Shown: piece by piece, positions 16,591-25,462 of the stretch
Layout of the letters: each line of letters begins with the position of its first letter
Position numbering within the stretch: the first letter of the stretch is position 1
Origin: Candidatus Xianfuyuplasma coldseepsis
Lineage (GTDB): Bacteria; Bacillota_I; Bacilli_A; Izemoplasmatales; Izemoplasmataceae
Assembly: GCF_014023125.1 (NCBI RefSeq)
Contig: NZ_CP048914.1
Span: 1,454,698 to 1,518,697 of the forward strand
DNA: 64,000 bases
Direction: 5' to 3'
The notes under the pieces: model-generated
The model's database searches: none
Seen by the model: only the letters and a program-made list of their open reading frames with translations
What the model was told of the DNA's origin: nothing
Position numbers and translations under genes: made by a program

Positions 16591-17829
16591 TTATATGATA
16601 ACACGATAGAGGAAGAATAAGAAGATTACAAAGAATAATAATGCGTTCAACAACTTGATGGTTGCCATGTGTTCCCGTACCCAGTTACTAATCGATACAA
16701 CACTTTTAAGTTTTACTGCCGTAATAGCAATGACGATAAGTGGCATCACAAACATCACGTTATAAAAGAGTAATAAAATATACGCATATCCACCGGTATC
16801 CATCGAATGAATACCATAGAGAATTCCGAAGTAAATTTGTCCAGTACAAACGAGCTCGGTTACACTGAGGGTAATACCGAGAAGGAACGTAATCACTAAA
16901 ACGGTTACCAATCCTTGTTTGTTATCCGTGTTCATTGCACCGGTAAACAGTTTGACTATTTTTTTGTTATATCGTTGTAACCACTTTGGAAGTTGGTTTT
17001 TAATTTTTCCATATTCTTCGTTTCGAGCTTGGAAGTAATCGTATAAATTAAATAGAAATAAGAACAAACACAAGAATAGGACAAAATAATTAATAATCGT
17101 ACCGATAACGCTAATCTCTGATGCGTATTGTTCAAGGACATTAAGAAAGAACGTACCAATCAGGAAGTACGATAGGAATAAGGCAAATATGTAGACAACA
17201 CTCACCAATATTAAAACGCGTTTATCATCGGTAAATCCAAGTAAGCTAATGAAAAGTAATAGTAAGGCAATTGCACAAGGATTAAATCCATCGAGAAGTC
17301 CTGCCCCTAAAACTAGTAAGAAACCGAGAAAACCAGTTAATTCTTCATAAGCTTGTCCTTCTTCGACTGTAATATCCAATATCGGATCACTGCTCAGTGC
17401 GAGAATTGCACCACTGTCATACGCTGCTTTGATGTCGTCGGCATCTTCAAAATAGGTATCGCCAACAAAGACAACTGGAACGGTTCCTGAACTTCGATCA
17501 TAGGCATCGTTAAATGCGGCAAATACATCAATGGCAGTGACGTTAACGAGTTCACCTTCGGTATCGATATAGGAATATTCGTCGATGACTGGATTGGCTT
17601 CAATATCATAAATGATGACGGTTATACCAGCATTTTCCATTATGGTAATGTAATCCTCACTTGCAGTGTAATCACCGCTAAGACCATTCATATACCCTTG
17701 TAATTCAGCACAGTTTCGACAACTGGTTTCCTTGAAGTAAATGACTGTTTGGCTCTCTGCTTGGACAGAAGTTGTAACCTGCAATACCATCAGAATAAAT
17801 GCGATAAGGAGTAATTTTAGTGATTTCAT
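16591..17829 (-). CDS. CcdA/DsbD-like membrane protein with N-terminal thioredoxin-like domain
   Basis: A 412-residue protein in three parts. There is a signal peptide (LLLIAFILMVLQVTTSVQA), then an outer domain of about 140 residues with a redox motif SCRNC near residue 35 and TVPVVFVGD typical of a thioredoxin/glutaredoxin cis-Pro loop. About six membrane helices follow. Helix 1 has DGFNPCAIALLLLFISLLG and a later helix has ELVCTGQIYFG, matching the paired cysteines of CcdA and the DsbD core, which pass electrons across the membrane. The likely role is reducing extracytoplasmic thiols. ATG 17829 is preferred over GTG 17838, which lies in the ribosome site. It heads the desulfurase operon. 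Confidence 0.8.
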   Translation of the reverse strand: MKSLKLLLIAFILMVLQVTTSVQAESQTVIYFKETSCRNCAELQGYMNGLSGDYTASEDYITIMENAGITVIIYDIEANPVIDEYSYIDTEGELVNVTAIDVFAAFNDAYDRSSGTVPVVFVGDTYFEDADDIKAAYDSGAILALSSDPILDITVEEGQAYEELTGFLGFLLVLGAGLLDGFNPCAIALLLLFISLLGFTDDKRVLILVSVVYIFALFLSYFLIGTFFLNVLEQYASEISVIGTIINYFVLFLCLFLFLFNLYDYFQARNEEYGKIKNQLPKWLQRYNKKIVKLFTGAMNTDNKQGLVTVLVITFLLGITLSVTELVCTGQIYFGILYGIHSMDTGGYAYILLLFYNVMFVMPLIVIAITAVKLKSVVSISNWVREHMATIKLLNALLFFVIFLFFLYRVII

Positions 17830-17868
17830 GATGGGCACTTCTTTCGTTTAGTTTTATATTCTAACCTT

Positions 17869-17897
17869 ATTATATAGATGGAGGGGTGCTTAGTCAA
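17869..17897 (-). promoter_or_regulatory. Promoter of the CcdA-like/desulfurase operon
   Basis: On the minus strand TTGACT (17892-17897), 17 bases, TATAAT (17869-17874). Confidence 0.7.
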
Positions 17898-17917
17898 TGA
17901 ATGTAACAATATATTAC

Positions 17918-17946
17918 TTGCAACAAGTTTCTGAAACCTTTATACT
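17918..17946 (+). promoter_or_regulatory. Promoter of ylbF-ylbG
   Basis: TTGCAA (17918-17923), 17 bases, TATACT (17941-17946). Confidence 0.65.
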
Positions 17947-17964
17947 AGTACTGTGGTGATTTAA

Positions 17965-18345
17965 ATGGAACAACAAATCATAGAAAATGTATATGAACTC
18001 ATCGATGAATTAAAACAATCGTTGCGTTACAAACGACTCCTAGTATTGAAACAACAAATTGAAGAATCGAGTGTGATTCAAGAAAAAGTCGCTGCGTTCC
18101 AACAATGGAATGATGCGTATAACGACGTCAAGAAGTATGGACAGTATCATCCCGATTTGCAACATACTAGAACTCAGTTTCGTAAGGTGAAACAAGCATT
18201 GTATGAAGATTCGATCGTTGCGGAATACAAACGATTAGAACAAGAGATCCAACAACGATTGGATTCCATCTCTGCTCAGATAGCACAGGCAATATCCACT
18301 AAAATAAAACATCCCAATGAATTGGGAATACTCAACAGACATTAG
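17965..18345 (+). CDS. ylbF: YlbF/YmcA-family protein
   Basis: A 126-residue helical protein of the YlbF/YmcA family. In Bacillus YlbF, YmcA and YaaT form the Y-complex that directs RNase Y in mRNA processing and affects competence and biofilm. Helices with VYELIDELKQSLRYKRLLVLKQQIEES and a DAYNDVKKYGQ turn fit the family; no catalytic residues are expected. YlbG follows directly, as in Bacillus, which supports the call over its paralogue YmcA. GTGGTGATTTAA precedes the ATG. Confidence 0.78.
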   Translation: MEQQIIENVYELIDELKQSLRYKRLLVLKQQIEESSVIQEKVAAFQQWNDAYNDVKKYGQYHPDLQHTRTQFRKVKQALYEDSIVAEYKRLEQEIQQRLDSISAQIAQAISTKIKHPNELGILNRH

Positions 18346-18354
18346 GTGAAGAAA

Positions 18355-18591
18355 ATGGTAAAACGCAAAAGCCTTATTGTCCATTTCCGCAGTCCGAAAG
18401 TTGTCAAACAAATCGAACGTTTTGCGAGTGTCAGTTATTATCACAAAAAACGACGCTATGCGGTTTGTTATGTAAATGAAGCCGATATGGAAATGGTGAT
18501 GGCAAAACTAAAGAAATTAAAACTGGTTAAAAAAGTCGAAGAAAGTCTATTCGAAACCGACGAATATACCATCGATTTTAATGTCAAGTAA
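18355..18591 (+). CDS. ylbG: YlbG (UPF0298/DUF2129) family protein
   Basis: A 78-residue basic protein of the UPF0298 family, function unknown. Recognisable are RKSLIVHFRSPKVVKQIERFASVSYYHKK and the end KLVKKVEESLFETDEY. The ATG at 18355 stands five bases after AGGTGA, which itself overlaps the ylbF stop; the GTG at 18346 inside that site is not used. In Bacillus ylbFG is followed by rsmD and coaD; here the next gene is rpsP with its own promoter. Confidence 0.82.
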   Translation: MVKRKSLIVHFRSPKVVKQIERFASVSYYHKKRRYAVCYVNEADMEMVMAKLKKLKLVKKVEESLFETDEYTIDFNVK

Positions 18592-18597
18592 AAATAC

Positions 18598-18626
18598 TTG
18601 ACATGCAGCAAAGTTGATGATATACT
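18598..18626 (+). promoter_or_regulatory. Strong promoter of rpsP
   Basis: TTGACA (18598-18603), 17 bases, TATACT (18621-18626). Confidence 0.8.
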
Positions 18627-18661
18627 TGTCACGGTTATGAATACATAAGGAGGAAACAATC

Positions 18662-18916
18662 ATGGCAGTTAAAATTAGATTACAACGATTTGGAGCAAAA
18701 AAACGTCCTTTCTATAGAATAGTTGCAGCCGATTCACACAGCAAACGTGATGGTCGCTATTTGGAAATTATTGGTACATACAATCCATTAACAAACCCAG
18801 CAACTGTTAAAATTGATGAAGAAAAAGCACAGAAATGGTTACATGAGGGAGCACAAGTCACCGATACTGTAAAGAATTTGTTTACCAAGCACGGCATCAA
18901 AAAATCGAGCAAATAA
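18662..18916 (+). CDS. rpsP: 30S ribosomal protein S16
   Basis: An 84-residue ribosomal protein S16, recognised by [19 protein letters not shown] at the start and [12 protein letters not shown]. It binds 16S rRNA in the lower body of the 30S subunit. AAGGAGGAAACAATC precedes the ATG and a near-consensus promoter drives it, fitting high expression. It heads the conserved rpsP-khpA-rimM-trmD-rplS neighbourhood, although ffh is absent upstream. Confidence 0.97.
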   Translation: MAVKIRLQRFGAKKRPFYRIVAADSHSKRDGRYLEIIGTYNPLTNPATVKIDEEKAQKWLHEGAQVTDTVKNLFTKHGIKKSSK

Positions 18917-18928
18917 TAGGTGATGAAG

Positions 18929-19177
18929 TTGGCAGTTAATTACGAAAAACTGATACATAACTTAATTCATCCCTTAGTGATTCATCCCGAGGATTTAATG
19001 GTGAAGAAATTTTCGGAAGATGAACATATGCTTACAATTCAAGTGATCGTTCATCAGGACGACCTTGGACGTGTCATTGGAAAGAACGGACGAATCGCAA
19101 ATGCGATTAGAACGATTTGCTACGCGAGCGCATCACGCGAAGGCAAAAAAATAACGATCAATATTGATTCGTTTTAG
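18929..19177 (+). CDS. khpA: KH-domain RNA-binding protein KhpA
   Basis: An 82-residue single-KH protein (YlqC/KhpA). The KH signature is VIGKNGRIANAIRTI at about residues 49-63. By family it partners with KhpB/Jag in RNA binding and control of cell division and small RNAs. Start choice: GTG 18920 and ATG 18923 overlap the AGGTGAT ribosome site, whereas TTG 18929 has the spacing used by neighbouring genes, so TTG is preferred. A terminator follows, separating rpsP-khpA from rimM. Confidence 0.88.
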   Translation: MAVNYEKLIHNLIHPLVIHPEDLMVKKFSEDEHMLTIQVIVHQDDLGRVIGKNGRIANAIRTICYASASREGKKITINIDSF

Positions 19178-19203
19178 ACCTATGGTATAATAGGTCTTTT
19201 TTA
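19176..19203 (+). terminator. Terminator after khpA
   Basis: AGACCTAT and ATAGGTCT arms followed by TTTTTT; the stop codon is at the 5' arm. Confidence 0.78.
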
Positions 19204-19234
19204 TTTATATGACAATTATCCGTGAGATTATACA

Positions 19235-19263
19235 TTGAAATATCGAACCATCTCTCGTATAAT
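19235..19263 (+). promoter_or_regulatory. Promoter of the GNAT-natAB-rimM-trmD operon
   Basis: TTGAAA (19235-19240), 17 bases, TATAAT (19258-19263). Confidence 0.7.
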
Positions 19264-19284
19264 TTTAATAGGCGAGGTGAAACC

Positions 19285-19824
19285 ATGAAAACAGTTCTAA
19301 AAAACGGTACAGAAATTGTCATTCGTCAAGCCGAACCCGAGGATGCAAAAGCAATTGTTGAGACGATGGCATTGATTATTTCTCAAACGAAAAATCTCGG
19401 ACGAGAGCCCGATGAATGGAATAAAACCGTGGAAGAAGAAACGGCTATTTTGAATCGTTTTAAGGATAGTGTGGATGATTATATGGCCGTAGCCGATGAT
19501 GATGGTCACATTGTCGCCGTAGCCAGTTTTCACGGTCGTCCCTTAAAACGACTACGCCATCGAGTGAATCTTGGAATTAGCATTCTCAAAGCGTACCATC
19601 ATCAAGGCTTGGGAACTGCCTTGATGAAGCACCTTTTACAACAAGCGAAACGGATGGGGAAACATACGGTTGAATTAGAAGTGCGTGCGGATAACGTGCA
19701 TGCAATTGAACTATATAAAAAAGTAGGATTTGTCATCGAAGGTGTGAAGAAACAAGGGTTTTATGTTGATGGAGACTATATCGATGAACTCATGATGGCA
19801 TATTATATGGAGGACAATCTATGA
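19285..19824 (+). CDS. GNAT-family N-acetyltransferase
   Basis: A 179-residue acetyl-CoA-dependent transferase. The acetyl-CoA loop is AYHHQGLGTALMKHLL (Q-x-x-G-x-G/A form) at about residues 110-125, followed by VELEVRADNVHAIELYKKVGF, the usual motif B. The layout is close to L-amino-acid and ribosomal-protein acetyltransferases, but the substrate is unknown. An earlier in-frame ATG at 19222 precedes the -10; ATG 19285 follows GGCGAGGTGAAACC. The stop overlaps the natA-like ATG by four bases, so it is coupled to an ABC exporter. Confidence 0.85.
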   Translation: MKTVLKNGTEIVIRQAEPEDAKAIVETMALIISQTKNLGREPDEWNKTVEEETAILNRFKDSVDDYMAVADDDGHIVAVASFHGRPLKRLRHRVNLGISILKAYHHQGLGTALMKHLLQQAKRMGKHTVELEVRADNVHAIELYKKVGFVIEGVKKQGFYVDGDYIDELMMAYYMEDNL

Positions 19825-20612
19825 ATACATTAGAGGTACAACAAGTAACAAAGACATTTAAATTATCAAAAAAACAACAAAAACTAGAACGGACAAATGC
19901 GACGCAAAAGATTGCTTGCAATCAGTTGTCGTTTACCGCTTATCCAGGTGAAATCTACGGATTGCTTGGTCCCAATGGAGCAGGGAAAACGACGGCATTA
20001 CGAATGATTTCGACACTGATCAAACCCGATAGTGGCGATGTGTTTGTCGGCGACAGTAGTGTTGTCAAAGAAGCGACGGAAGTTCGTGGTAAAATTGGCT
20101 TCTTAACCAGTGAGTTAAAACTGGAAGATCATTTTACACCAAACTACTTGTTTACATATTTTTCACGACTGCATGGTGTTGAAGATGAGGTCAGTGACAA
20201 ACGTAAAAACGAGATGTTTACACGGTTTGGAATTGATGAGTTTATGGAAGTTAAAGTCGGTGAACTATCAACAGGGATGAAACAAAAATTAAGTATTGCC
20301 ATCAGTTTGGTGCATGATCCTGATTTTATCATCTTTGATGAACCGACAAACGGACTCGATGTCTTAACTGCAAGGGTTGTGACGGATTACTTGTTGGAGT
20401 TAAAAGAGAAGGGAAAAACCGTTATTTTAAGTACGCATATTTTATCTGTTGTTGAGAAGTTATGTGATCGAGTGGGCATTATCATCAATGGTAAAATGAA
20501 AATCACTGATACACTCGATGCGATAAAATCGGCCTACCCTGATAAAAGCTTAGAGGACATCTTCTTTGATTTTGTTGCTGAAGAAGCCCTTGAAGGGGGA
20601 ATGGAACAATGA
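19821..20612 (+). CDS. natA: ABC transporter ATP-binding protein, NatA type
   Basis: A 263-residue ABC ATPase. Walker A is GPNGAGKTT, the signature is [12 protein letters not shown] (a variant of LSGGQ common in NatA), Walker B is [13 protein letters not shown], and the switch His is in LSTHILSV. NatA-NatB pairs export Na+ (or other small cations or drugs) in Bacillus. The next gene encodes a matching permease and overlaps by four bases. It lies inside the ribosomal-gene neighbourhood. Substrate specificity is inferred from family only. Confidence 0.88.
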   Translation: MNTLEVQQVTKTFKLSKKQQKLERTNATQKIACNQLSFTAYPGEIYGLLGPNGAGKTTALRMISTLIKPDSGDVFVGDSSVVKEATEVRGKIGFLTSELKLEDHFTPNYLFTYFSRLHGVEDEVSDKRKNEMFTRFGIDEFMEVKVGELSTGMKQKLSIAISLVHDPDFIIFDEPTNGLDVLTARVVTDYLLELKEKGKTVILSTHILSVVEKLCDRVGIIINGKMKITDTLDAIKSAYPDKSLEDIFFDFVAEEALEGGMEQ

Positions 20613-21802
20613 AAAATGCAATGACGATATTTAAAAAAGAATTCTACCGCGTGATGAGTGATCGTCGCTTAATATTTACGGCAATTTTATTACCAGGGTT
20701 AGCCATCTATGTGATGTATAGCTTTATGGGGAATGCGATTGGAAATGAAGTTGAAGATATTCAAGAACATACCATCATTCTCTATCAAGAGAATATGCCG
20801 GATGACATTACAACATTAGTCAACAATAGTGAATACGATATTGAAATTCATGATTTTAATGAAATGTCATTTGATGACATTAAAGATCGAATTTTACAAG
20901 GTCAGATTGATTTATTGGTTCGTTTCCCTGCTGATTTTGAAACCAGTATTGAGAACTATGAAACCAGTGAAGTACCGGAAGTCTATACGTACTATAATCC
21001 GGGTGAAAAATACAGCTCCAATGCCTATGGTGTGTTTGGTGGAATATTAAGAACGTATCGAAACAGTGTTAGTTTGGACCGTTTTGGTGATGATGTCTAT
21101 GTGTTTTATACCGATCTCACCAATGAAGACCATGTAATTATGGACGAAGAAAAGGCAACCGGACAAGGATTTGCATCGCTAATGCCAATGCTGATTATCA
21201 TGTTTTTATTCAGTGGAGCAATGAGTATTGGTCCTGACAGTATTGCTGGTGAAAAAGAACGGGGAACGATAGCAACGCTGCTCGTGACACCAATCAAACG
21301 TAGTGAATTAGCGATTGGTAAGGTCATAAGTTTAAGTTTGATTGCTCTCATGAGTGCGGCGTCCTCCTTTGTCGGAATCATGTTGAGTCTACCACGATTG
21401 ATGCAGGGTCAAGAACTGGATACAAACATTTATGGATTATCTGAATACTTGATGTTGTTTGGTGTATTGCTGGCAACCGTACTCGTGATTGTTGGATTGG
21501 TGTCAATGATCAGTGCGTACGCAAAATCAATCAAAGAAGCTTCGATGTTGATTTTACCCCTATACTTTGTTAGTATCATTGTAGGTGTCAGTACCATGTT
21601 TAGTGGGGAAGCATCGGCAAATCTATGGGTCTATTTGGTTCCAATATATAGTAGTGTCAATATGTTGATCAGCGTCTTAACATTTGAAGTCGTACCACTA
21701 CATTTCTTGTTGATGGTAGTCTCTAGTGTTTTATATGTAGGAATCTTAATCTATATTATCAATAAATTGTTCCAATCCGAAAAAGTCATGTTTAGTAAGT
21801 AG
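20609..21802 (+). CDS. natB: ABC transporter permease, NatB type
   Basis: A 397-residue permease. An N-terminal membrane helix (LIFTAILLPGLAIYVMYSF) is followed by a large extracytoplasmic domain of about 150 residues and then five C-terminal helices, the NatB/ABC-2 layout. The cytoplasmic loop IAGEKERGTIATLLVTPIKRSELAIGK is the conserved ABC-2 coupling motif. It pairs with the overlapping NatA-type ATPase. rimM begins seven bases after its stop, so the exporter is transcribed with translation genes. Confidence 0.87.
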   Translation: MKNAMTIFKKEFYRVMSDRRLIFTAILLPGLAIYVMYSFMGNAIGNEVEDIQEHTIILYQENMPDDITTLVNNSEYDIEIHDFNEMSFDDIKDRILQGQIDLLVRFPADFETSIENYETSEVPEVYTYYNPGEKYSSNAYGVFGGILRTYRNSVSLDRFGDDVYVFYTDLTNEDHVIMDEEKATGQGFASLMPMLIIMFLFSGAMSIGPDSIAGEKERGTIATLLVTPIKRSELAIGKVISLSLIALMSAASSFVGIMLSLPRLMQGQELDTNIYGLSEYLMLFGVLLATVLVIVGLVSMISAYAKSIKEASMLILPLYFVSIIVGVSTMFSGEASANLWVYLVPIYSSVNMLISVLTFEVVPLHFLLMVVSSVLYVGILIYIINKLFQSEKVMFSK

Positions 21803-21809
21803 GTGTTTT

Positions 21810-22307
21810 ATGAACGATGTCATTGTCGGTGTAATTGTCAATACACACGGACTAAAAGGAACTTTGAAAGTCAAATCCTTCACGGACTTTAAAACGATAC
21901 GATATCAACAAGGAGCAACGTTGTATATTGTTTTTCGTGATGAAAAAATACCGGTTACGGTGGATTCATTTCGAACGGTAAAAGGATTGGACTATCTGGA
22001 TTTTAATGAGTTTAATGACATCAATCAATGTGAACAATACAAAGGATGCAATTTGGTGATTTCCGAAGACCAACTACATGAACTGGATGACGATGAATAT
22101 TATTTCGATGAGTTGATCGGAATGGATGTTGTCTGTGACAGTTTTACGGGAACGGTCACAGATGTTCGTGAAGTTCCTCGAGGAGAACTCCTCGTTGTCC
22201 AAGCAAATGGAAAACAGCATTTGATACCGTTTCAAAAAGAGTTTGTCAAACATGTTGATAAAGACAAGGGCATTATTACGCTCATTGCATGGGAGGGGTT
22301 ATTATGA
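21810..22307 (+). CDS. rimM: Ribosome maturation factor RimM
   Basis: A 165-residue 16S-processing protein. It has an N-terminal beta-barrel (VGVIVNTHGLKGTLKVKSFTDF) and a C-terminal PRC barrel (YFDELIGMDV, PRGELLVVQ, LIPFQKEFVK). It binds S19 and assists 30S head assembly. AAGTAGGTGTTTT precedes the ATG. Its TGA overlaps the trmD ATG by four bases, the usual coupling. Confidence 0.95.
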   Translation: MNDVIVGVIVNTHGLKGTLKVKSFTDFKTIRYQQGATLYIVFRDEKIPVTVDSFRTVKGLDYLDFNEFNDINQCEQYKGCNLVISEDQLHELDDDEYYFDELIGMDVVCDSFTGTVTDVREVPRGELLVVQANGKQHLIPFQKEFVKHVDKDKGIITLIAWEGLL

Positions 22308-23005
22308 GAATTGATATCTTAACGTTATTCCCCAACATGTTTTCTGGGTTCTTAGAAGAAAGTATAATGAAACGTGCCATCGACGCAAAATTAGTGGACA
22401 TTCACATCATTGATTTTCGTGAGTTCAGTACGTCGAAACATAAAAAAGTGGATGATTATCCCTATGGTGGTGGTGCGGGGATGGTACTTCAAGTGCAACC
22501 GGTATACGATGCTTTACGAAGTATAAAAGGATATCGTGAAGCCTTGAAAATTATTGTATCGCCACAAGGGGTTCCCTTCACACAACCAATAGCCTATGAA
22601 TATTCATCTCATGATCACATTATTATATTGTGTGGTCATTACGAAGGATATGACGAACGGATCCGTTCGTATTTTGACGTTGAACTATCCATTGGTGATT
22701 ATGTGTTAACTGGAGGAGAACTCGCTGCGATGGTATTGGTTGATGCGATTACACGTGTGGTCCCAGATGTCATCAATAACGATGAATCACATATTCATGA
22801 TTCGTTTAATAATCATTTGTTAGAGCATCCGCATTACACCCGTCCACGTGAATTTGACGGCCAAGAAGTACCTGAAGTCTTGGTTAATGGACACCATCAA
22901 AAAATCGAAGAATGGCGATTGCAACAATCGCTTGCAAAAACAAAGAAACGTCGCCCTGATTTATATAAGAAGTATCTGGAGGACAAGAACGATGAAACGA
23001 CCTGA
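22304..23005 (+). CDS. trmD: tRNA (guanine37-N1)-methyltransferase
   Basis: A 233-residue SPOUT methyltransferase that makes m1G37 in tRNAs, preventing frameshifts. The start MRIDILTLFPNMF, the knot elements ILCGHYEGYDERI and SIGDYVLTGGELAAMVLVDA, and the late NDESHIHDSF are all diagnostic. ATG 22304 is preceded by GGGAGGGGTTATT; an ATG at 22289 lies within rimM. The last 14 bases overlap the arylsulfotransferase gene, which is not normally the neighbour of trmD. Confidence 0.96.
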   Translation: MRIDILTLFPNMFSGFLEESIMKRAIDAKLVDIHIIDFREFSTSKHKKVDDYPYGGGAGMVLQVQPVYDALRSIKGYREALKIIVSPQGVPFTQPIAYEYSSHDHIIILCGHYEGYDERIRSYFDVELSIGDYVLTGGELAAMVLVDAITRVVPDVINNDESHIHDSFNNHLLEHPHYTRPREFDGQEVPEVLVNGHHQKIEEWRLQQSLAKTKKRRPDLYKKYLEDKNDETT

Positions 23006-24989
23006 GTGGATTCCAAAATGGGTTAATGAAACCTTTTTATTGGTTGTTATGCCGGCGATTGTAGTCGTCCTTTTAATCACGGGATTTATGATTTATGGGT
23101 TTCAAAAACCTGCATGGACATCGATTGAATCAAAGACCGTGCTTCTCGATACACAACAAGAGACCAATGCTATGTTGATTGATGTTGCAATGAGTGAAAC
23201 ATATAGCGTTGATCAACCATATTTCATCATAGATCCCTATAAAATGTCACCCCTAAGTGGGTTGTTTATATTTAAAACGGATGAGTTGGATTCCTTTATT
23301 ATTGAAGTGGAAGGGAAAACACCAGAAGCAACCGTTCAATACGTCAGTGAAGTTGCATCGGTTCATTACATTCCGGTGATTGGGCTCTATCCGGATTATG
23401 AAAATGTTGTTCATATCTATGATAATGATGATGGTGTAGCGGGAGCGTTACGATTCACTCGAACCATATGGACTGAGCCTGTTGATGAATACGTATTTGC
23501 ACCGGATGAGGTAACAACAACGACGGATTATTTTGGTCAAGATTGGATGCTGTTAATGCCATCGGATCAAGAGACGTTACCAGTAGCAATCGATGCCTTT
23601 GGCGATGTTCGGTGGTATTATTCTACACCCTTAGGATTTTCTATGAAACAACTGGAGAACGGATATTTCATGGTTGGATCCAGTCGAATGATTGGATCAC
23701 CCTATTACCGTGATGGATTATACGAAATTGATTTATTAGGTAAGGTCATTAGTCACTATTATATCCCTGGTGGGTATCATCATGATTTTGTCGAGATGCC
23801 CAGTGGTAATATTTTAGCATTGAGTAATGATTTTGATGAAACCGTAGAAGATATTGTAGTGGAAATAGATCGATCTACCGGAATGATTGTCAATCAATGG
23901 GACATGAGTGATTATGTTTCACCGACGATGGGACAACGTAGCAACAATAGCGAAGTGGATTGGTTCCATGCAACATCGATCGATTATGATCCAGTAGCGA
24001 ATCGTTTGTTAGTCGCCGGTCGAAATCAAGATATCGTACTATGTATTGATTTGACAAGTGATGAATTGGTGTATATTATTGGCGACCCGACAAACTGGGA
24101 TGAGGATGTTGTCACAGACGATTTCTTAACACCGATTGGCGCGTCCTTTGAATGGTCCTATGCAATCCATAGTGCTTTATTTTTACCAGATGGCCAAGTG
24201 ATGTTATTTGATAATGGTTTACATCATTCGAAAGATCTATTAATCGATCCCCTAACATATGGTAATTACAGTCGTGGTGTCGTGTATGCTATTGATGAAA
24301 CAACTCGAGAAATCACCCAAGTGTTCAGTTATGGTTCCGAACGATTAAGTACGTTTTACAGCCCATTCAACTCGAATGTAGCCTATTATGGTGAAAATCA
24401 CTATTTGGTTCATAGTGGTGGAATATCCCAAACATCACAAGGATATCTAAACATACCACCTAGTGAATATGATGGTGAGTTATCCTTCACAAAGTCCTCA
24501 ATCACAGTGGAAGTACAAGATGATGTCGTCGTGTATGAACTACAAATGCCGGCGCATTACGATCAAGCGTTGCGAATCCAACCATATGACAATATCCAAC
24601 ATCAATCTCGGTTGGTGAAGTTTTATGGGGAACAACAAGTATCTTTCTTATATGAACAGGATATTGATCGTCGAATCACGATTCTACAGACATTACCACC
24701 GACATACGAATTATTAATATACAAGGAATTTGATCGATTTGTTGTATCGGGTGTTTTTGAAGACAATCAAGAAGTGTACCTCGAACTTCAACAAGGAGAA
24801 CAATCCTATTATTACGCGATGCCATTATCTCAATCGATACGTTATCCACTGTATCATCAAGAGGTTGATGGTGAAAACTTACGGACAATTGTCACTGTAA
24901 ATGAGATTGATGTATCTGGTCGATTTGACGTGTTTGTAATCATCGATGGCCATCGCTATCATACATACAAACAAGTTACATTTAAGTGA
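22992..24989 (+). CDS. Membrane-anchored arylsulfotransferase-family (AssT-like) protein
   Basis: A 665-residue protein with a short cytosolic N-terminus and one membrane helix at about residues 14-36, leaving the rest outside. The middle is a six-bladed-propeller-like ASST domain: HHDFVEMPSGNILAL (His 263/264), DWFHATSIDYDP (His 326) and AIHSALFLPDGQVMLFDNG (His 393). These resemble the active-site histidines of E. coli AssT, where the catalytic one is His 436. AssT moves sulfate between phenolic sulfate esters and phenols. A C-terminal region of about 150 residues is unassigned. GGAGGACAAGAACG precedes ATG 22992, which overlaps the trmD end. The longer reading from 22848 is inside trmD and rejected. 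Confidence 0.78.
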   Translation: MKRPEWIPKWVNETFLLVVMPAIVVVLLITGFMIYGFQKPAWTSIESKTVLLDTQQETNAMLIDVAMSETYSVDQPYFIIDPYKMSPLSGLFIFKTDELDSFIIEVEGKTPEATVQYVSEVASVHYIPVIGLYPDYENVVHIYDNDDGVAGALRFTRTIWTEPVDEYVFAPDEVTTTTDYFGQDWMLLMPSDQETLPVAIDAFGDVRWYYSTPLGFSMKQLENGYFMVGSSRMIGSPYYRDGLYEIDLLGKVISHYYIPGGYHHDFVEMPSGNILALSNDFDETVEDIVVEIDRSTGMIVNQWDMSDYVSPTMGQRSNNSEVDWFHATSIDYDPVANRLLVAGRNQDIVLCIDLTSDELVYIIGDPTNWDEDVVTDDFLTPIGASFEWSYAIHSALFLPDGQVMLFDNGLHHSKDLLIDPLTYGNYSRGVVYAIDETTREITQVFSYGSERLSTFYSPFNSNVAYYGENHYLVHSGGISQTSQGYLNIPPSEYDGELSFTKSSITVEVQDDVVVYELQMPAHYDQALRIQPYDNIQHQSRLVKFYGEQQVSFLYEQDIDRRITILQTLPPTYELLIYKEFDRFVVSGVFEDNQEVYLELQQGEQSYYYAMPLSQSIRYPLYHQEVDGENLRTIVTVNEIDVSGRFDVFVIIDGHRYHTYKQVTFK

Positions 24990-24998
24990 TTTTTATCC

Positions 24999-25027
24999 TT
25001 GCAATTCAAATAGTGCTATGCTATAAT
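24999..25027 (+). promoter_or_regulatory. rplS promoter
   Basis: TTGCAA (24999-25004), 17 bases, TATAAT (25022-25027). Confidence 0.75.
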
Positions 25028-25033
25028 AATTAC

Positions 25034-25110
25034 CGCTGTTAAATCTATATACAATTGCTCCGCTTTGGAAAATCCTTATGAGCAAGTGTTCAATCAAAAG
25101 GAGTGATATC
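25034..25110 (+). promoter_or_regulatory. Candidate L19 autoregulatory leader
   Basis: The rplS leader of about 75 bases contains TTGCTC (25055-25060) pairing with GAGCAA (25080-25085), enclosing a small GGA/TCC hairpin, then a conserved-looking TGTTCAAT just before AAAGGAGTGAT. A structured leader of this size before rplS fits the L19 leader known in Firmicutes. Identity is inferred without a covariance model. Confidence 0.45.
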
Positions 25111-25458
25111 ATGTCTCAGCAATTATTACGAGAAATTACAAGTGACTATCAAAAGACTGATGTACCAGATTTCCAAGCCGGAGATACTGTCAAAGTATCG
25201 GTTAAAATTCGTGAAGGAAATCGCGAACGGATTCAGATTTTTGAAGGATTGGTTATCAAACGTCAAGGTGGCGGCATTGGTGAAACTTTTACTGTTCGTA
25301 AAGTATCATACGGTGTTGGTATTGAGCGTACATTCCCAATTCATTCGCCACTTGTAGACGACATCAAAGTTGTCCGTCGTGGTAAAGTCCGTAGAGCACG
25401 TTTGTTCTATATCCGCGGTCTTTCAGCAAAACGTTCTCGAATCAAAGAAAAACGATAA
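25111..25458 (+). CDS. rplS: 50S ribosomal protein L19
   Basis: A 115-residue ribosomal protein L19, seen from [43 protein letters not shown] split over its core, and [22 protein letters not shown]. It sits at the 30S-50S interface. ATG 25111 follows AAAAGGAGTGATATC; the earlier ATG at 25078 has no ribosome site and lies in the leader. It has its own promoter and a terminator, so it is separate from the trmD operon. Confidence 0.96.
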   Translation: MSQQLLREITSDYQKTDVPDFQAGDTVKVSVKIREGNRERIQIFEGLVIKRQGGGIGETFTVRKVSYGVGIERTFPIHSPLVDDIKVVRRGKVRRARLFYIRGLSAKRSRIKEKR

Positions 25459-25462
25459 GGAT

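Noticed and set aside
22848-22991. 48-codon N-terminal extension of the arylsulfotransferase
   Set aside because: It reads trmD in another frame; the ATG at 22992 has a ribosome site and gives a normal membrane anchor.
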